From: Bacteroides sp. CAG:927
GTDB taxonomy: Bacteria; Bacteroidota; Bacteroidia; Bacteroidales; Muribaculaceae
Assembly (NCBI GenBank): GCA_000431155.1
Contig: HF985661.1
Span: forward strand, 16,078-80,077
Direction of reading: 5' to 3'
Length of the DNA: 64,000 nt
Below are positions 26,653 through 34,608 of the stretch, piece by piece. Positions within the stretch are counted from its first letter, which is position 1. Each line of letters opens with the position of its first letter. The notes beneath the pieces are model-generated. The model had not been told where the DNA came from and made no database searches. It saw only the letters and a list, made by a program, of their open reading frames with translations. Position numbers and translations under genes: made by a program.

Positions 26653-27402
26653 ATGGACAACTCCCCCTTACACATATTTCTTGACTCAATCTCGCAATCC
26701 GAGGCCCCGCAACCGCAGCTCACGGACGAATTAGCACATCTCTACCCGTATTTCACTCTCCCTGCCGCCTTGGAACTGAAACTCGCCCAACCCGATACCG
26801 ACCGCAAACAGACGCTTATGGCACGCGTGGCCCTTAACGCGCCCAATCCCCACACACTGTTTCAGCTCATTGACCCCGACGGCACGAGATTCGCTCGGTT
26901 CTACCCCGACACTCACGCCTCTGCCACTCCCTCCACCGAGGATGCACTTGACACCTTTATGCAAAATTACGGCAACACTGACCCAAAAGAGCAGGCTTTG
27001 CTTGAAAAACTGATTTTCAACCCCGTAGCCACCGACTACGCTTCGGTACTGATTAAAGAAGACCGCGACAACCCGCAGCCCTCCGCGGCCCCGGCAAGTG
27101 AGCAGGACTCAAGGCTTGATGCCTTTCTCGCCTCTCACCCTGCTGAAAACACAACGCCCGTCATTCCTGCTCCCGAGCCCGAGTCACACCACAAGACACG
27201 CAAGGCGCCCACTCCGGCTGCCGACTCTCCTTTAAGCGAAAGTTTGGCTAAATTCTACATCAAACGCCACCGTTATGACAAGGCTTATGAAATTATAAGT
27301 CAATTAAGTTTGAATTTTCCAGAAAAAAGTATTTACTTTGCAGACCAATTACGCTTTCTGCGCAAATTGATTGCCAGCCAGCGTTTGGCCAACAATAAAT
27401 AA
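26653..27402 (+). CDS. Conserved Bacteroidales protein with C-terminal TPR-like segment
   Basis: 249-aa soluble protein without signal or membrane helix. N-terminal helical region, Pro/Ala-rich disordered middle (about 155-205), then a TPR-like helix pair SESLAKFYIKRHRYDKAYEIISQL near the end. Start taken at MDNSPLHIF (26653), 11 bp after lptE; an in-frame upstream extension lies within lptE. Conserved between lptE and secG in the order, which suggests an envelope-biogenesis link, but the function is unknown. Confidence 0.7.
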   Translation: MDNSPLHIFLDSISQSEAPQPQLTDELAHLYPYFTLPAALELKLAQPDTDRKQTLMARVALNAPNPHTLFQLIDPDGTRFARFYPDTHASATPSTEDALDTFMQNYGNTDPKEQALLEKLIFNPVATDYASVLIKEDRDNPQPSAAPASEQDSRLDAFLASHPAENTTPVIPAPEPESHHKTRKAPTPAADSPLSESLAKFYIKRHRYDKAYEIISQLSLNFPEKSIYFADQLRFLRKLIASQRLANNK

Positions 27403-27437
27403 CCCTGTTTTTAACACCATTACTTTAACACTACAAT

Positions 27438-27788
27438 ATGTTTGCACTTTTAGTAGTCCTCACTCTCATTGCATCCGTGCTTCTGATCGGCGTAGTTCTC
27501 ATGCAGAAATCCAAAGGCGGTGGTCTGTCGTCAACTTTTGCCGGATCCAACAATATCATGGGCGTGCGCCGCACAACCAACTTTATTGAAAAAGCCACTT
27601 GGACTCTTGCCGGCGTTATTTGCCTGCTTGCCATCCTCTCCACTTTCTTCATGCCCGCTGCCATAACTCCCAACCAGTCGCGTGTTAATCCCACCGAACA
27701 GGTTCAGGGCGGTGACTACAACACCCCCGCTCCCGAGGCAGCTCAGGCTCCTGCTCCCGCTCCTCAGCCCGCAGCTCCCGCTAAATAA
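27438..27788 (+). CDS. secG: Preprotein translocase subunit SecG
   Basis: 116-aa membrane protein of the SecYEG channel. Two helices (about 2-21 and 54-76) flank the conserved loop LMQKSKGGGLSSTFAGSNNIMGVRR. The C-terminal extension rich in Pro, Ala and Gln (after about 80) is longer than in proteobacteria but usual for Bacteroidetes. End of operon, followed by a hairpin at 27816-27840. Confidence 0.95.
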   Translation: MFALLVVLTLIASVLLIGVVLMQKSKGGGLSSTFAGSNNIMGVRRTTNFIEKATWTLAGVICLLAILSTFFMPAAITPNQSRVNPTEQVQGGDYNTPAPEAAQAPAPAPQPAAPAK

Positions 27789-27815
27789 AGCACCAATCAC
27801 TCCCTATATATAATC

Positions 27816-27840
27816 AGGGTGTGCCCACAAGGCACACCCT
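27816..27840. terminator. Bidirectional hairpin between secG and the capsid-portal cassette
   Basis: AGGGTGTGCC pairs perfectly with GGCACACCCT across a 5-base loop. No strong T-run on the plus side; on the minus side GATTATATATA follows. It could end both convergent transcripts. Confidence 0.6.
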
Positions 27841-27863
27841 ATTGCTGCATTATACAGCATCAG

Positions 27864-28325
27864 TTAATATATGTGGGGCACTATCCTCGCCCCGCCGAGT
27901 CCCGACATCGACACATCTCTGAGCACTCCGCTCACAAGCCCTTCACCGCGTTTCACATACATTGCACTCGCCCTGTCGTCTATCCCGGCCAAAGACTCCC
28001 CAAGCACATCCATCGCCAACGCATGCTGCAGTGCATGCACCCATGTAAGGGCACTTGCCGTCGGCTCATGCTCTATATCCACGCTCAGCAAAGGATTGCC
28101 GCCATCATCCTCAAGCGATTCGTCCCCGCACGAGCAATCCACCACACATCCCATCATGCGGATACACATCCTGGCAAACGAAGCCCGGATCATAAGCACC
28201 AGAGCCTCCATTCTGTCGCGGCTCAACACAGGCACCTTGTCGGTGCTCAGATGATGGCGCAGCGCCGTTTCTGCCAGCACTTCATCAGCCACCACATTCA
28301 CATTCAAAGTAAGTCGTGTAATCAT
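27864..28325 (-). CDS. Unrecognised protein, last gene of the phage-head-like cassette
   Basis: 153-aa protein, no signal or membrane helix. Central feature is a Cys-containing stretch (RMCIRMMGCVVDCSCGDES) followed by an acidic loop, then a helix (WVHALQHALAMDVLGESL). Position 6 bp after the 146-aa gene and at the end of the cassette would fit a head-completion or tail-connector protein, but no family was recognised; this role is inference. Confidence 0.55.
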   Translation of the reverse strand: MITRLTLNVNVVADEVLAETALRHHLSTDKVPVLSRDRMEALVLMIRASFARMCIRMMGCVVDCSCGDESLEDDGGNPLLSVDIEHEPTASALTWVHALQHALAMDVLGESLAGIDDRASAMYVKRGEGLVSGVLRDVSMSGLGGARIVPHIY

Positions 28326-28331
28326 CTTTCA

Positions 28332-28772
28332 TCATTTTTTAGAAGCGCGCATTAATGCCTTGCCGCGCAGATACAGCCGGTAACCCTGCTCTTCACTCAC
28401 AAAATAGCTTGAGGCTTTGCTCTCTATCACTCGCCATACCGCCTCTTCAGTGCTGACATTGAGCTTGGAGCGCACATCGCGCACCCTGCGCATTATCTCG
28501 CGCCACTGTTGCCACTTCGGACCGTTTGACTCACTGCTGAAACGGCCTTTCAACGCCCTCTGCACTACCTTCTTGGCATACTCATCGGTGACATAATAGC
28601 GCGGAGCCTCCATCCCGAGTGCCTTCCGCACCATAGCGGTCTCGGTCAGCATCCCGCTACGGTCAGCCTCAAGCACTCGTCGGCACGCCTTATAAAAATC
28701 AAGTGCCTTTCGTTGCCTCATGCGGTGAGGCGAATTTTCATCAATCATAATCATAGCATACGGTTTTATCAT
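28332..28772 (-). CDS. Unrecognised basic helical protein within the phage-head-like cassette
   Basis: 146-aa protein rich in Arg, Lys and helix formers (RQRKALDFYKACRRVLEADRSG, WQQWREIMRRVRDVRSKL); a YYVTDEYAKKVVQRAL / YFVSEEQGYRLYLRGKAL near-repeat may be an internal duplication. Two -7 boxes lie just upstream (28827-28834 and 28784-28791); the ATG at 28772 sits right after the second, while ATG 28808 is possible from the first. Nucleic-acid binding is plausible from charge only. No family recognised. Confidence 0.55.
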   Translation of the reverse strand: MIKPYAMIMIDENSPHRMRQRKALDFYKACRRVLEADRSGMLTETAMVRKALGMEAPRYYVTDEYAKKVVQRALKGRFSSESNGPKWQQWREIMRRVRDVRSKLNVSTEEAVWRVIESKASSYFVSEEQGYRLYLRGKALMRASKK

Positions 28773-28783
28773 CGTTTCATTGG

Positions 28784-28791
28784 CAAAATTA
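28784..28791 (-). promoter_or_regulatory. Possible internal -7 box
   Basis: Reverse strand TAATTTTG, 11 bases before ATG 28772. Confidence 0.4.
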
Positions 28792-28826
28792 CCATGAGGT
28801 GGTGCCATATAACCAACACTGTTTTG

Positions 28827-28834
28827 CAAATATA
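28827..28834 (-). promoter_or_regulatory. Possible internal -7 box after the portal gene
   Basis: Reverse strand TATATTTG, in the gap between the portal-like gene and the 146-aa gene. The two boxes suggest the last two genes can be expressed apart from the capsid genes. Confidence 0.45.
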
Positions 28835-28836
28835 TG

Positions 28837-30237
28837 TTAACTCATGGTCTGCGCTATCTTCCGGTTGCGGAGCTGCCTGAAACTATGAAAAGTGTCCAGC
28901 AAATCTCTGAGTGCCACGGCAGCATTGCGGGTCTGGGCTTCATAAAGGGCCGCCGAGCTGTCGCCTCTGCCCAGTTGTCCCTGCAGCGCACCGCTCACTC
29001 CTGAAATCTGCTGTAGCAGCTTCAGTTCGATATCAAGCAACTGATGTGCACCGGTATGCTCGCCACTGTTCACCACCTGCCTCGGCTCCACCCCGTTACC
29101 GGTACGATAATACGGTATCACCGAATTGGTATTCGCCCACAAGGCACCCAGTTCACGCCAGCTCAACCCGTCCGGCTTCTGGTCCACAGGAAAAAGAAGC
29201 ACACCCTTGGCCGAAGACCCCAGCACGTGATCCATCAGCGTAATCAGACGATTGATATATCGCTGTTGGTCCACCACATCCTCCACAAACGAATGTACCT
29301 CGCCGTCAATAAGCGGATACATCTTCACCATAAATGGATGCATGCCATGGCCGTAGGGCGAATCATATTCATCAAGCAGCTCGCCGCCGGGGGCATAAAA
29401 GCGGCAATGCCACCGCATAGTTGTGCGCGCACACATCTCTATCGCCTCCGTCCCCGCTTTGGCACGCTCGGCATTTATCTTTCTTACAGTGGCGGCATCA
29501 CGTGGAGCGATATTGAATACCGACGCATTCATTCTGTCATGACACTTCACTATATTGCGGCTCTCAAGAGTCCATACCTCTATCACTCTGCAACGCCCGG
29601 GAGATGCCGTGTAAAAATCGCTTCCGGCATCCTTGCCCAGCTCTGGCGCACCCCCGCTTTGCAGACGGTCATACAAGCCGTTGAGCCACATCGCTTTTGC
29701 GCCCGACACTCCCCCAAACCGCATCAGCAGCTCACGACGGCTCATGCCGTGAAGCATACCCACAAGCTCTATGTCATGTCCGCGCACATCACGATACGCA
29801 TTCACAAAAAACTCATCCGGGCTGACATTGTCCACCCACACACCGCAGCCGCCCATCCTGTGCTCCGCCACAATCCGCTGAATGGCGCACCCCGATATGA
29901 GAAATTCTTCAAGCAATCGGCAGTCAAGCTCGTCAAGGGCGTTGCGCATTGCCACTTCTTCGTCCACATTCACCCCTTGAGGCTGCGCATCATGCATGCT
30001 GTTGCGAAAATTGCCCACCACGCATTTCACCATCTGTCTGATCATATTATTGGTGAGCGGCCGGTTGCCGTTGGCGGTGGCAAGCTCGCCTTCGGTCATC
30101 ACCTCTCCCGTAGGACCCACAACCGGGTCATCCCATTGCGCTCCGTAAGTGTACCGCTTGTAGCGGCATCGGCGCTCACGCAAATCGGCTCCCGCCAGAT
30201 ATGCCTCGTGCGCCAGTTGCAAATATTCGGGTTTCAT
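28837..30237 (-). CDS. Phage portal-like protein
   Basis: 466-aa protein resembling P22-type portals, which form the dodecameric DNA gate at one capsid vertex. Visible features: N-terminal RRCRYKRYTYGAQWDDPV and NRPLTNNMIRQMVKCVVGNFRN, like the 'YxGxQW...N.i...v..v.Gn.r' opening of that family; the clip/stem region VEDVVDQQRYINRLITLMDHVLGS; and the C-terminal helices GVSGALQGQLGRGDSSAALYEAQT...FRQLRNRKIAQ. The frame is intact. It overlaps the 183-aa gene by 4 bp (ATGA). At 466 aa it is somewhat short for P22-type portals, lacking the long C-terminal barrel. Unusually it lies downstream of the capsid gene. Confidence 0.75.
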   Translation of the reverse strand: MKPEYLQLAHEAYLAGADLRERRCRYKRYTYGAQWDDPVVGPTGEVMTEGELATANGNRPLTNNMIRQMVKCVVGNFRNSMHDAQPQGVNVDEEVAMRNALDELDCRLLEEFLISGCAIQRIVAEHRMGGCGVWVDNVSPDEFFVNAYRDVRGHDIELVGMLHGMSRRELLMRFGGVSGAKAMWLNGLYDRLQSGGAPELGKDAGSDFYTASPGRCRVIEVWTLESRNIVKCHDRMNASVFNIAPRDAATVRKINAERAKAGTEAIEMCARTTMRWHCRFYAPGGELLDEYDSPYGHGMHPFMVKMYPLIDGEVHSFVEDVVDQQRYINRLITLMDHVLGSSAKGVLLFPVDQKPDGLSWRELGALWANTNSVIPYYRTGNGVEPRQVVNSGEHTGAHQLLDIELKLLQQISGVSGALQGQLGRGDSSAALYEAQTRNAAVALRDLLDTFHSFRQLRNRKIAQTMS

Positions 30238-30785
30238 AACTCGGAATTCATGTTAATAGCATTTAATATAGGTTCGGTCACGGCAAATGGCTCTCCCGTT
30301 ACCGGCATTTTCACCACAGTGAGCGATTCCACTCCATCGCCCATGCGGTCGGGCGAATACACATACACCCTGTTACCCCGCAACACAGCCACCGGCTCAT
30401 ATCTTCCCCCTCGGCTCCAGCGGTTTGCCTGCGCCGCCACCAAAGGGTGTGTGGCATCTGCCGCCCTCACGCTGCTCAGCCAGCTGCTCAGCTTCACCTC
30501 ACCCACTCTCACCGTATTGTCCGGCAAATCTATGACACCGCTGCCGTCTGACTGAACCACAAGCCTCACCTTTGATGACAGGTCTTCGGTCGGAAGTTGC
30601 TCTATCGGAAGCGTGATAAGAGCGCTCGCATAACGGCTGCGCACCTCATATTCCAGCAGTTGTCGCATATCCACGCCGTCAGTACGGCTCACCTCGCAGT
30701 CGGCGCGCAGGGGCTCAAATCCCCTGCGCAGTGCAAACATATCTACCAACTGCTCAATCGGCATCTTCTCTACTGGCCACATCAT
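30234..30785 (-). CDS. Small phage-like protein between capsid and portal genes (possible head connector)
   Basis: 183-aa soluble protein. The N-terminal half is helical (EQLVDMFALRRGFEPLRADCE, RQLLEYEVRSRYASALI), the C-terminal half beta-rich (VRLVVQSDGSGVIDLPDN, YEPVAVLRGNRVYVYSP). Overlaps both neighbours by 4 bp, so it is translationally locked between capsid and portal genes. By position a head-tail connector or adaptor, but no motif settles this. Confidence 0.55.
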   Translation of the reverse strand: MMWPVEKMPIEQLVDMFALRRGFEPLRADCEVSRTDGVDMRQLLEYEVRSRYASALITLPIEQLPTEDLSSKVRLVVQSDGSGVIDLPDNTVRVGEVKLSSWLSSVRAADATHPLVAAQANRWSRGGRYEPVAVLRGNRVYVYSPDRMGDGVESLTVVKMPVTGEPFAVTEPILNAINMNSEL

Positions 30786-32053
30786 GCCGGCACAATTCTC
30801 ACATGAGCCTTAGGATGACGCAGTACAAGGCAACTCGCCTCCGTTACCACAAGTGCATCCACATTACGTACACCGCTTTTCTTAAGGTCAAGATGCTCCA
30901 CCTTGAACGGCACATGCACATATTTGGTCATATACTCAGGATCAATTATTATGCCGCACTCCTCAAGTCCGCACTGGTCAAATATCTCCCCGTGTACCAC
31001 ATACAGAGTGCCGAACTTTGAGCGCAACTCCTGAAAATCTATGCCCCAGCGGGTTGTGGTCTGCGAAGCTCCCACCACACGTGTGTATTCCAGATTGTTG
31101 ATAGCCTCTATAAGGGCCGAGCCTGCCACAAACACCTTTTTGTTGCTGCCCGACGCATCACCGGTAAACGCCGTGCGCATGATTCTCACAAGATCTGCCA
31201 TCTGCAGGTTATATACATCCAGAGTCTCCTGACTTCCGCACTGGTTCCAGATTCCTTGGGTAAACAGCACCTCATCCATCTTTTTGGGGTCGGTTATACG
31301 GGCTTTCACACCGAACAGAAAGTTTTTCTCCATTCCCATACGCATATCCATAATCGCTACCTCTTCCTGATCGCTGAACCCCCAGCCCACTTCTTTGGCC
31401 GAAAGTTTGGCAAACACGCTCTGTTCTATCTGGGCCTTGAAAATCTGACAATAATTGCTTGATTTCTTTGGCATCGCCTCAAACTGTGGAGTCTGCACAT
31501 CCAGTTCGGCAGCCGCTCTGCCCATGCGCACTATCTGCACTCCGCCATTGATTGCGGTTGCAAGCGTTGATGCATTTCCGGCCGCATTCAGCATCACCAC
31601 TTTCAGACCGGCATCCGTTTTGTCAAGCACATACAGCTGCAAATTGCCCGCATCTTTCCCGGATGCATCCTTGCCCGACAGGGTAGGCACAAAGATTGTT
31701 TCGGTAGCTGAAAAAATACCGTCATTATCCGTTTTGAGAAGATAGGTTGTCATCCCCTCCACATCACTCTCCTCACTTGCAGTCATGCTTTTGGAGCGTG
31801 CCGACACTCCTTTTGTGTCAACAGAGTAATACTCCACCACCATTGATTTGGCATTGCGGGCACCCACCATTCGTGATATCTGGTCAATGGGAGTGGCCAT
31901 CGGGCGCACTTTAACCACCCGTTTGTCTATCTCGCTCATCAGCAGCCCGGGCGATGCTGCTCTTGCCGCAGTTGTTGTCAGCGGGCCGTCCACCACATGT
32001 GCGCCGCCGTTGGTTCCTTCCACAATTTTCGGTTCTTGGGTCATCTCATTCAT
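30782..32053 (-). CDS. Phage major-capsid-like protein (SU10/DUF5309-like)
   Basis: 423-aa protein resembling major capsid proteins of the SU10/DUF5309 type (HK97 fold). Supporting stretches: QFEAMPKKSSNYCQIFKAQIE and GWGFSDQEEVAIMDMRMGMEKNFLFG (spine helix), VFVAGSALIEAINNLEY, FGTLYVVHGEIFDQCGLEECGIIIDPEYM, and the C-terminal VRNVDALVVTEASCLVLRHPKAH, the usual closing strand. The N-terminus (1-45) is low-complexity and might be a delta-like extension. No start or frame damage; base composition resembles the chromosomal neighbours. Followed by the connector-like gene with a 4-bp overlap. Confidence 0.72.
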   Translation of the reverse strand: MNEMTQEPKIVEGTNGGAHVVDGPLTTTAARAASPGLLMSEIDKRVVKVRPMATPIDQISRMVGARNAKSMVVEYYSVDTKGVSARSKSMTASEESDVEGMTTYLLKTDNDGIFSATETIFVPTLSGKDASGKDAGNLQLYVLDKTDAGLKVVMLNAAGNASTLATAINGGVQIVRMGRAAAELDVQTPQFEAMPKKSSNYCQIFKAQIEQSVFAKLSAKEVGWGFSDQEEVAIMDMRMGMEKNFLFGVKARITDPKKMDEVLFTQGIWNQCGSQETLDVYNLQMADLVRIMRTAFTGDASGSNKKVFVAGSALIEAINNLEYTRVVGASQTTTRWGIDFQELRSKFGTLYVVHGEIFDQCGLEECGIIIDPEYMTKYVHVPFKVEHLDLKKSGVRNVDALVVTEASCLVLRHPKAHVRIVPA

Positions 32054-32077
32054 AGCTTGGTTTGTTTTTTGATTGGT

Positions 32078-32380
32078 TTAGTCCCATACTCCGGGACGGA
32101 TTTTTGATAAAAAGCCGTTTGAAGGGTCCGGCAAACTCTCTTGGTCCATTGCAGTGCGGCAGGGATTCTCCCACAGGCGCGGCGTGCTCATGCTCATTGC
32201 CGCATTCTCGTTTTTCCCTCGCAGATATCCGCGTGCCTCCGCTTCGGCCACCAGACGGTTCACCTCATCTTTCGCCACCATCTCCACCGGTTCGGCGGCA
32301 GCAGCGTCATCATCACTCCTTTCAGACATCTGTGGCTCCTCCGCAGCCACATTCTCCTCTGTTTCTTCCGTGTGTTTCAT
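32078..32380 (-). CDS. Small acidic protein, first gene of the phage-head-like cassette (possible scaffold)
   Basis: 100-aa protein, start ATG at 32380. The N-terminal half is strongly acidic (TEETEENVAAEEP, RSDDDAAAAEPVE), then a short helix (KDEVNRLVAEAEARGYLRGK) and a basic/aromatic tail ending RPGVWD. Acidic, coil-forming small proteins directly before a capsid gene are often scaffolds; that reading is positional. Lies 24 bp before the capsid-like gene and 23 bases after a -7 box. Confidence 0.6.
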   Translation of the reverse strand: MKHTEETEENVAAEEPQMSERSDDDAAAAEPVEMVAKDEVNRLVAEAEARGYLRGKNENAAMSMSTPRLWENPCRTAMDQESLPDPSNGFLSKIRPGVWD

Positions 32381-32402
32381 TTTATATGTTGTTTTGACTC
32401 TG

Positions 32403-32410
32403 CAAAAATA
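32403..32410 (-). promoter_or_regulatory. Promoter -7 box for the phage-head-like cassette
   Basis: Reverse strand TATTTTTG with a TTGACA whose TTG lies 21 bases upstream, a full Bacteroidetes-type -33/-7 pair. It indicates that the host sigma factor can express the cassette. Confidence 0.65.
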
Positions 32411-32476
32411 CTTTGGCCCGTCAGCCATTGTCAATTTTTCCGCTCGGTTTTTGATTATCCCCTCCGCTATTTTACG

Positions 32477-32484
32477 TAATTTTG
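32477..32484 (+). promoter_or_regulatory. Promoter -7 box for birA
   Basis: TAATTTTG, 5 bases before the ATG at 32490; message nearly leaderless. Confidence 0.65.
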
Positions 32485-32489
32485 CCCCC

Positions 32490-33260
32490 ATGAGCAATAT
32501 TATTTCCCAACCCGTCATAATTCGTCTGCCGCAGGGCACTTCTTCCAATTCCATTCTCGCATCCAAGGCCCGCGACCTTCCCCATGGTGCTGTAATAAGC
32601 CTTGTGGAGCAGACTGCCGGCAGAGGGCAGCGCGGCAACACTTGGGAAGCTGCCCCGGGCATGAATCTCACACTTTCAATGCTGCTGCGCCCACGAAACG
32701 TAAAGCCCAACGAGCAGTTCATGCTCTCCGAAATGATTTCACTTGCCATTGTCAGGTTCCTGCAGACAATGCTCGCGGATACGCCGCACGCTTCGCGCAT
32801 AGCCATCAAATGGCCCAACGACATTTATGTCGGAGACCATAAAATTTGCGGCATCCTCATTGAGCACTCTCTTTCATCTGCTGCCATCACCCACACTATA
32901 GCCGGAATCGGCATCAACATCAATCAGGTTCAATTTTTGTCCCCGGCACCCAACCCCATATCGCTTGCCATGCTCACAGGGCGCACATTCGATCTGCACC
33001 GGGCCGAAACGCTTCTTGCCCAAAACATACTTGACCTCGTGAACCGCTACGACAACCCGGAGTTGTTCCCCGAGCTTCATGCGCTGTACATCAACCAATT
33101 GTGGCGGCGCAAAGGCGCATACAAATACATGGAGGCTCAATCCGGACGCATCTTCACCGCATCCATCACCGATGTGCTCCCTACCGGACATTTGCAGCTC
33201 ACCGACACTGATGGCCACACCGCCACCTACGCTTTCAAGGAGGTAGCAGCCGTCATTTAG
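32490..33260 (+). CDS. birA: Biotin-[acetyl-CoA-carboxylase] ligase
   Basis: 256-aa cytoplasmic enzyme that joins biotin to carrier lysines via biotinyl-AMP. GRGQRGN (44-50) is the biotin/ATP loop, KWPNDIYVGDHKICGIL is the second catalytic motif, and IAGIGININQ the third. There is no N-terminal helix-turn-helix, so this is the class I, non-regulatory form. The start follows its -7 box; an in-frame extension upstream crosses the promoter and the opposite-strand cassette gene and is not real. Overlaps the convergent methyltransferase gene by 8 bp. Confidence 0.93.
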   Translation: MSNIISQPVIIRLPQGTSSNSILASKARDLPHGAVISLVEQTAGRGQRGNTWEAAPGMNLTLSMLLRPRNVKPNEQFMLSEMISLAIVRFLQTMLADTPHASRIAIKWPNDIYVGDHKICGILIEHSLSSAAITHTIAGIGININQVQFLSPAPNPISLAMLTGRTFDLHRAETLLAQNILDLVNRYDNPELFPELHALYINQLWRRKGAYKYMEAQSGRIFTASITDVLPTGHLQLTDTDGHTATYAFKEVAAVI

Positions 33261-34608
33261 AGAGAATACGCCACCCTGCGGGATAAAGATTGTTGGCCCT
33301 GTTGCCTAAATTCTTCACAAAGCCCAACGGCATCCCTTCGTATGTAAGCAGCACGTACCCTTTGGGCGCATTATCTGCAAGTTGCAATGCCTCATGGCGC
33401 AGATATGTAAGGGCTGTGTCACGGTCCACCTCCACCTCATTCATCGCTCCGCGATTAAGCATGTCACTCATCGCAAGCTCCTGAGTGGGTATCACCGTTT
33501 TCCCCTTCACCAAAGCCACAGGCGTACGTGGTCTCAAAGGGTCCGACATGTCAAATCCGCCCGGTACTCCCCACACATATTCGCCGTCAAACTCCAGCTG
33601 CGGCTCATACTCAGGCTTTAGCCATTTTGACACATCACGCACCGCCTCCGGCATCTTTGCGCCCTTATTGTCTTTCTGCCGTTTTGACTTTCGTGCCATC
33701 GTATTGCCCTCATCCGAAGGCTTGCGCACCACGGCCATAAACAATCCTTCGCCGCGAAGGTTTTGTGGCATGAACCGGTACACGGGCATATCGCCCTTCA
33801 CTGCACCCGCTATTTTCCACTCTTCTGGCACATCTATTTCCACCGGCTCCGCGCCATAATCCTTCACAAGGCGGTCCACCATATCTTCATTCTCTTCCAC
33901 ATTGAACGTACAGGTACTGTAAATAAGATACCCGCCCGGACGCAATGCGCCCCACAGGTTAGATATGATTTCGCGCTGACGGTCCGCACATTGAGCCACC
34001 AGTGCGGGACTCCATTGGGCCACAGCTTCGGCATCTTTACGCATCATCCCTTCACCGGAGCATGGCACATCGGCGGCTATTATGTCAAAACGCGCCGGAT
34101 ATTTACGAAACTGACAAGTGTCTCCTTTGGTCACAGTGGCATAGGGACATCCCCACTTTACGAGATTTTCTCTCAGCACGGCGGCACGCAACGGCACATA
34201 CTCATTCGCCACCACATGACTGCCACACGGCAGCGCATCGATTGCAGCCGTAGTCTTGCCGCCGGGGGCGGCGCATGCGTCAAGATAAGCCACCGGACTA
34301 TCTCCGGTAAGCTGACCGATGACATGTCCTATGAACATTGACGATGCATCCTGCACGTAATAACGCCCCTGATGCAATGCGGGATCAAATGTGAACTTCG
34401 GCCTTTCGCCGAGATATTCGCCCATGGCGCACCATGGCACCCTGTCGGCACTGTTACCGGGCCTCATCCCCTTGCGTTTGTTGTAGCGCACAGACACCAC
34501 AGGATCAGTAGTGGCAAGCGCTTCCGTAAGGGCATTAGCCAAACCGCTGTCCACCTCCGACATGCGGGCGGTGAACAGCGGCGGTATATTTCGCTTCGTT
34601 TCCTTCAT
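33253..34608 (-). CDS. rRNA cytosine-C5 methyltransferase, RsmF/NOL1-NOP2-Sun family
   Basis: 451-aa SAM-dependent RNA methyltransferase. SAM site: LDACAAPGGKTT (109-120). Catalytic pair: Cys in VPCSGEGMM (C183) and in STCTF (C233). The C-terminal half (about 310-451) with VWGVPGGFDM and PKGYVLLTYEGMPLGFVKNLGNRANNLYP is the PUA-like/RsmF extension. Probable target is a 16S or 23S cytosine. Its ATG overlaps the pfkA stop by one base (TAATG). Confidence 0.88.
   Translation of the reverse strand: MKETKRNIPPLFTARMSEVDSGLANALTEALATTDPVVSVRYNKRKGMRPGNSADRVPWCAMGEYLGERPKFTFDPALHQGRYYVQDASSMFIGHVIGQLTGDSPVAYLDACAAPGGKTTAAIDALPCGSHVVANEYVPLRAAVLRENLVKWGCPYATVTKGDTCQFRKYPARFDIIAADVPCSGEGMMRKDAEAVAQWSPALVAQCADRQREIISNLWGALRPGGYLIYSTCTFNVEENEDMVDRLVKDYGAEPVEIDVPEEWKIAGAVKGDMPVYRFMPQNLRGEGLFMAVVRKPSDEGNTMARKSKRQKDNKGAKMPEAVRDVSKWLKPEYEPQLEFDGEYVWGVPGGFDMSDPLRPRTPVALVKGKTVIPTQELAMSDMLNRGAMNEVEVDRDTALTYLRHEALQLADNAPKGYVLLTYEGMPLGFVKNLGNRANNLYPAGWRILSK

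Noticed and set aside
29044..30555. 503-codon open frame on the plus strand opposite the portal-like and connector-like genes
   Set aside because: Composition (rich in His, Arg, Pro, Thr) is that of an antisense frame, it crosses the boundary of two supported genes, and it has no recognisable domain or promoter.
27864..32380. Ordinary prophage
   Set aside because: No integrase, repressor, terminase, tail or lysis gene, no tRNA or att repeat, and housekeeping genes follow directly on both sides.
32154..32489. Upstream extension of birA by 112 codons
   Set aside because: It would overlap the opposite-strand cassette gene and the birA promoter box; the ATG at 32490 starts a full-length class I BirA.
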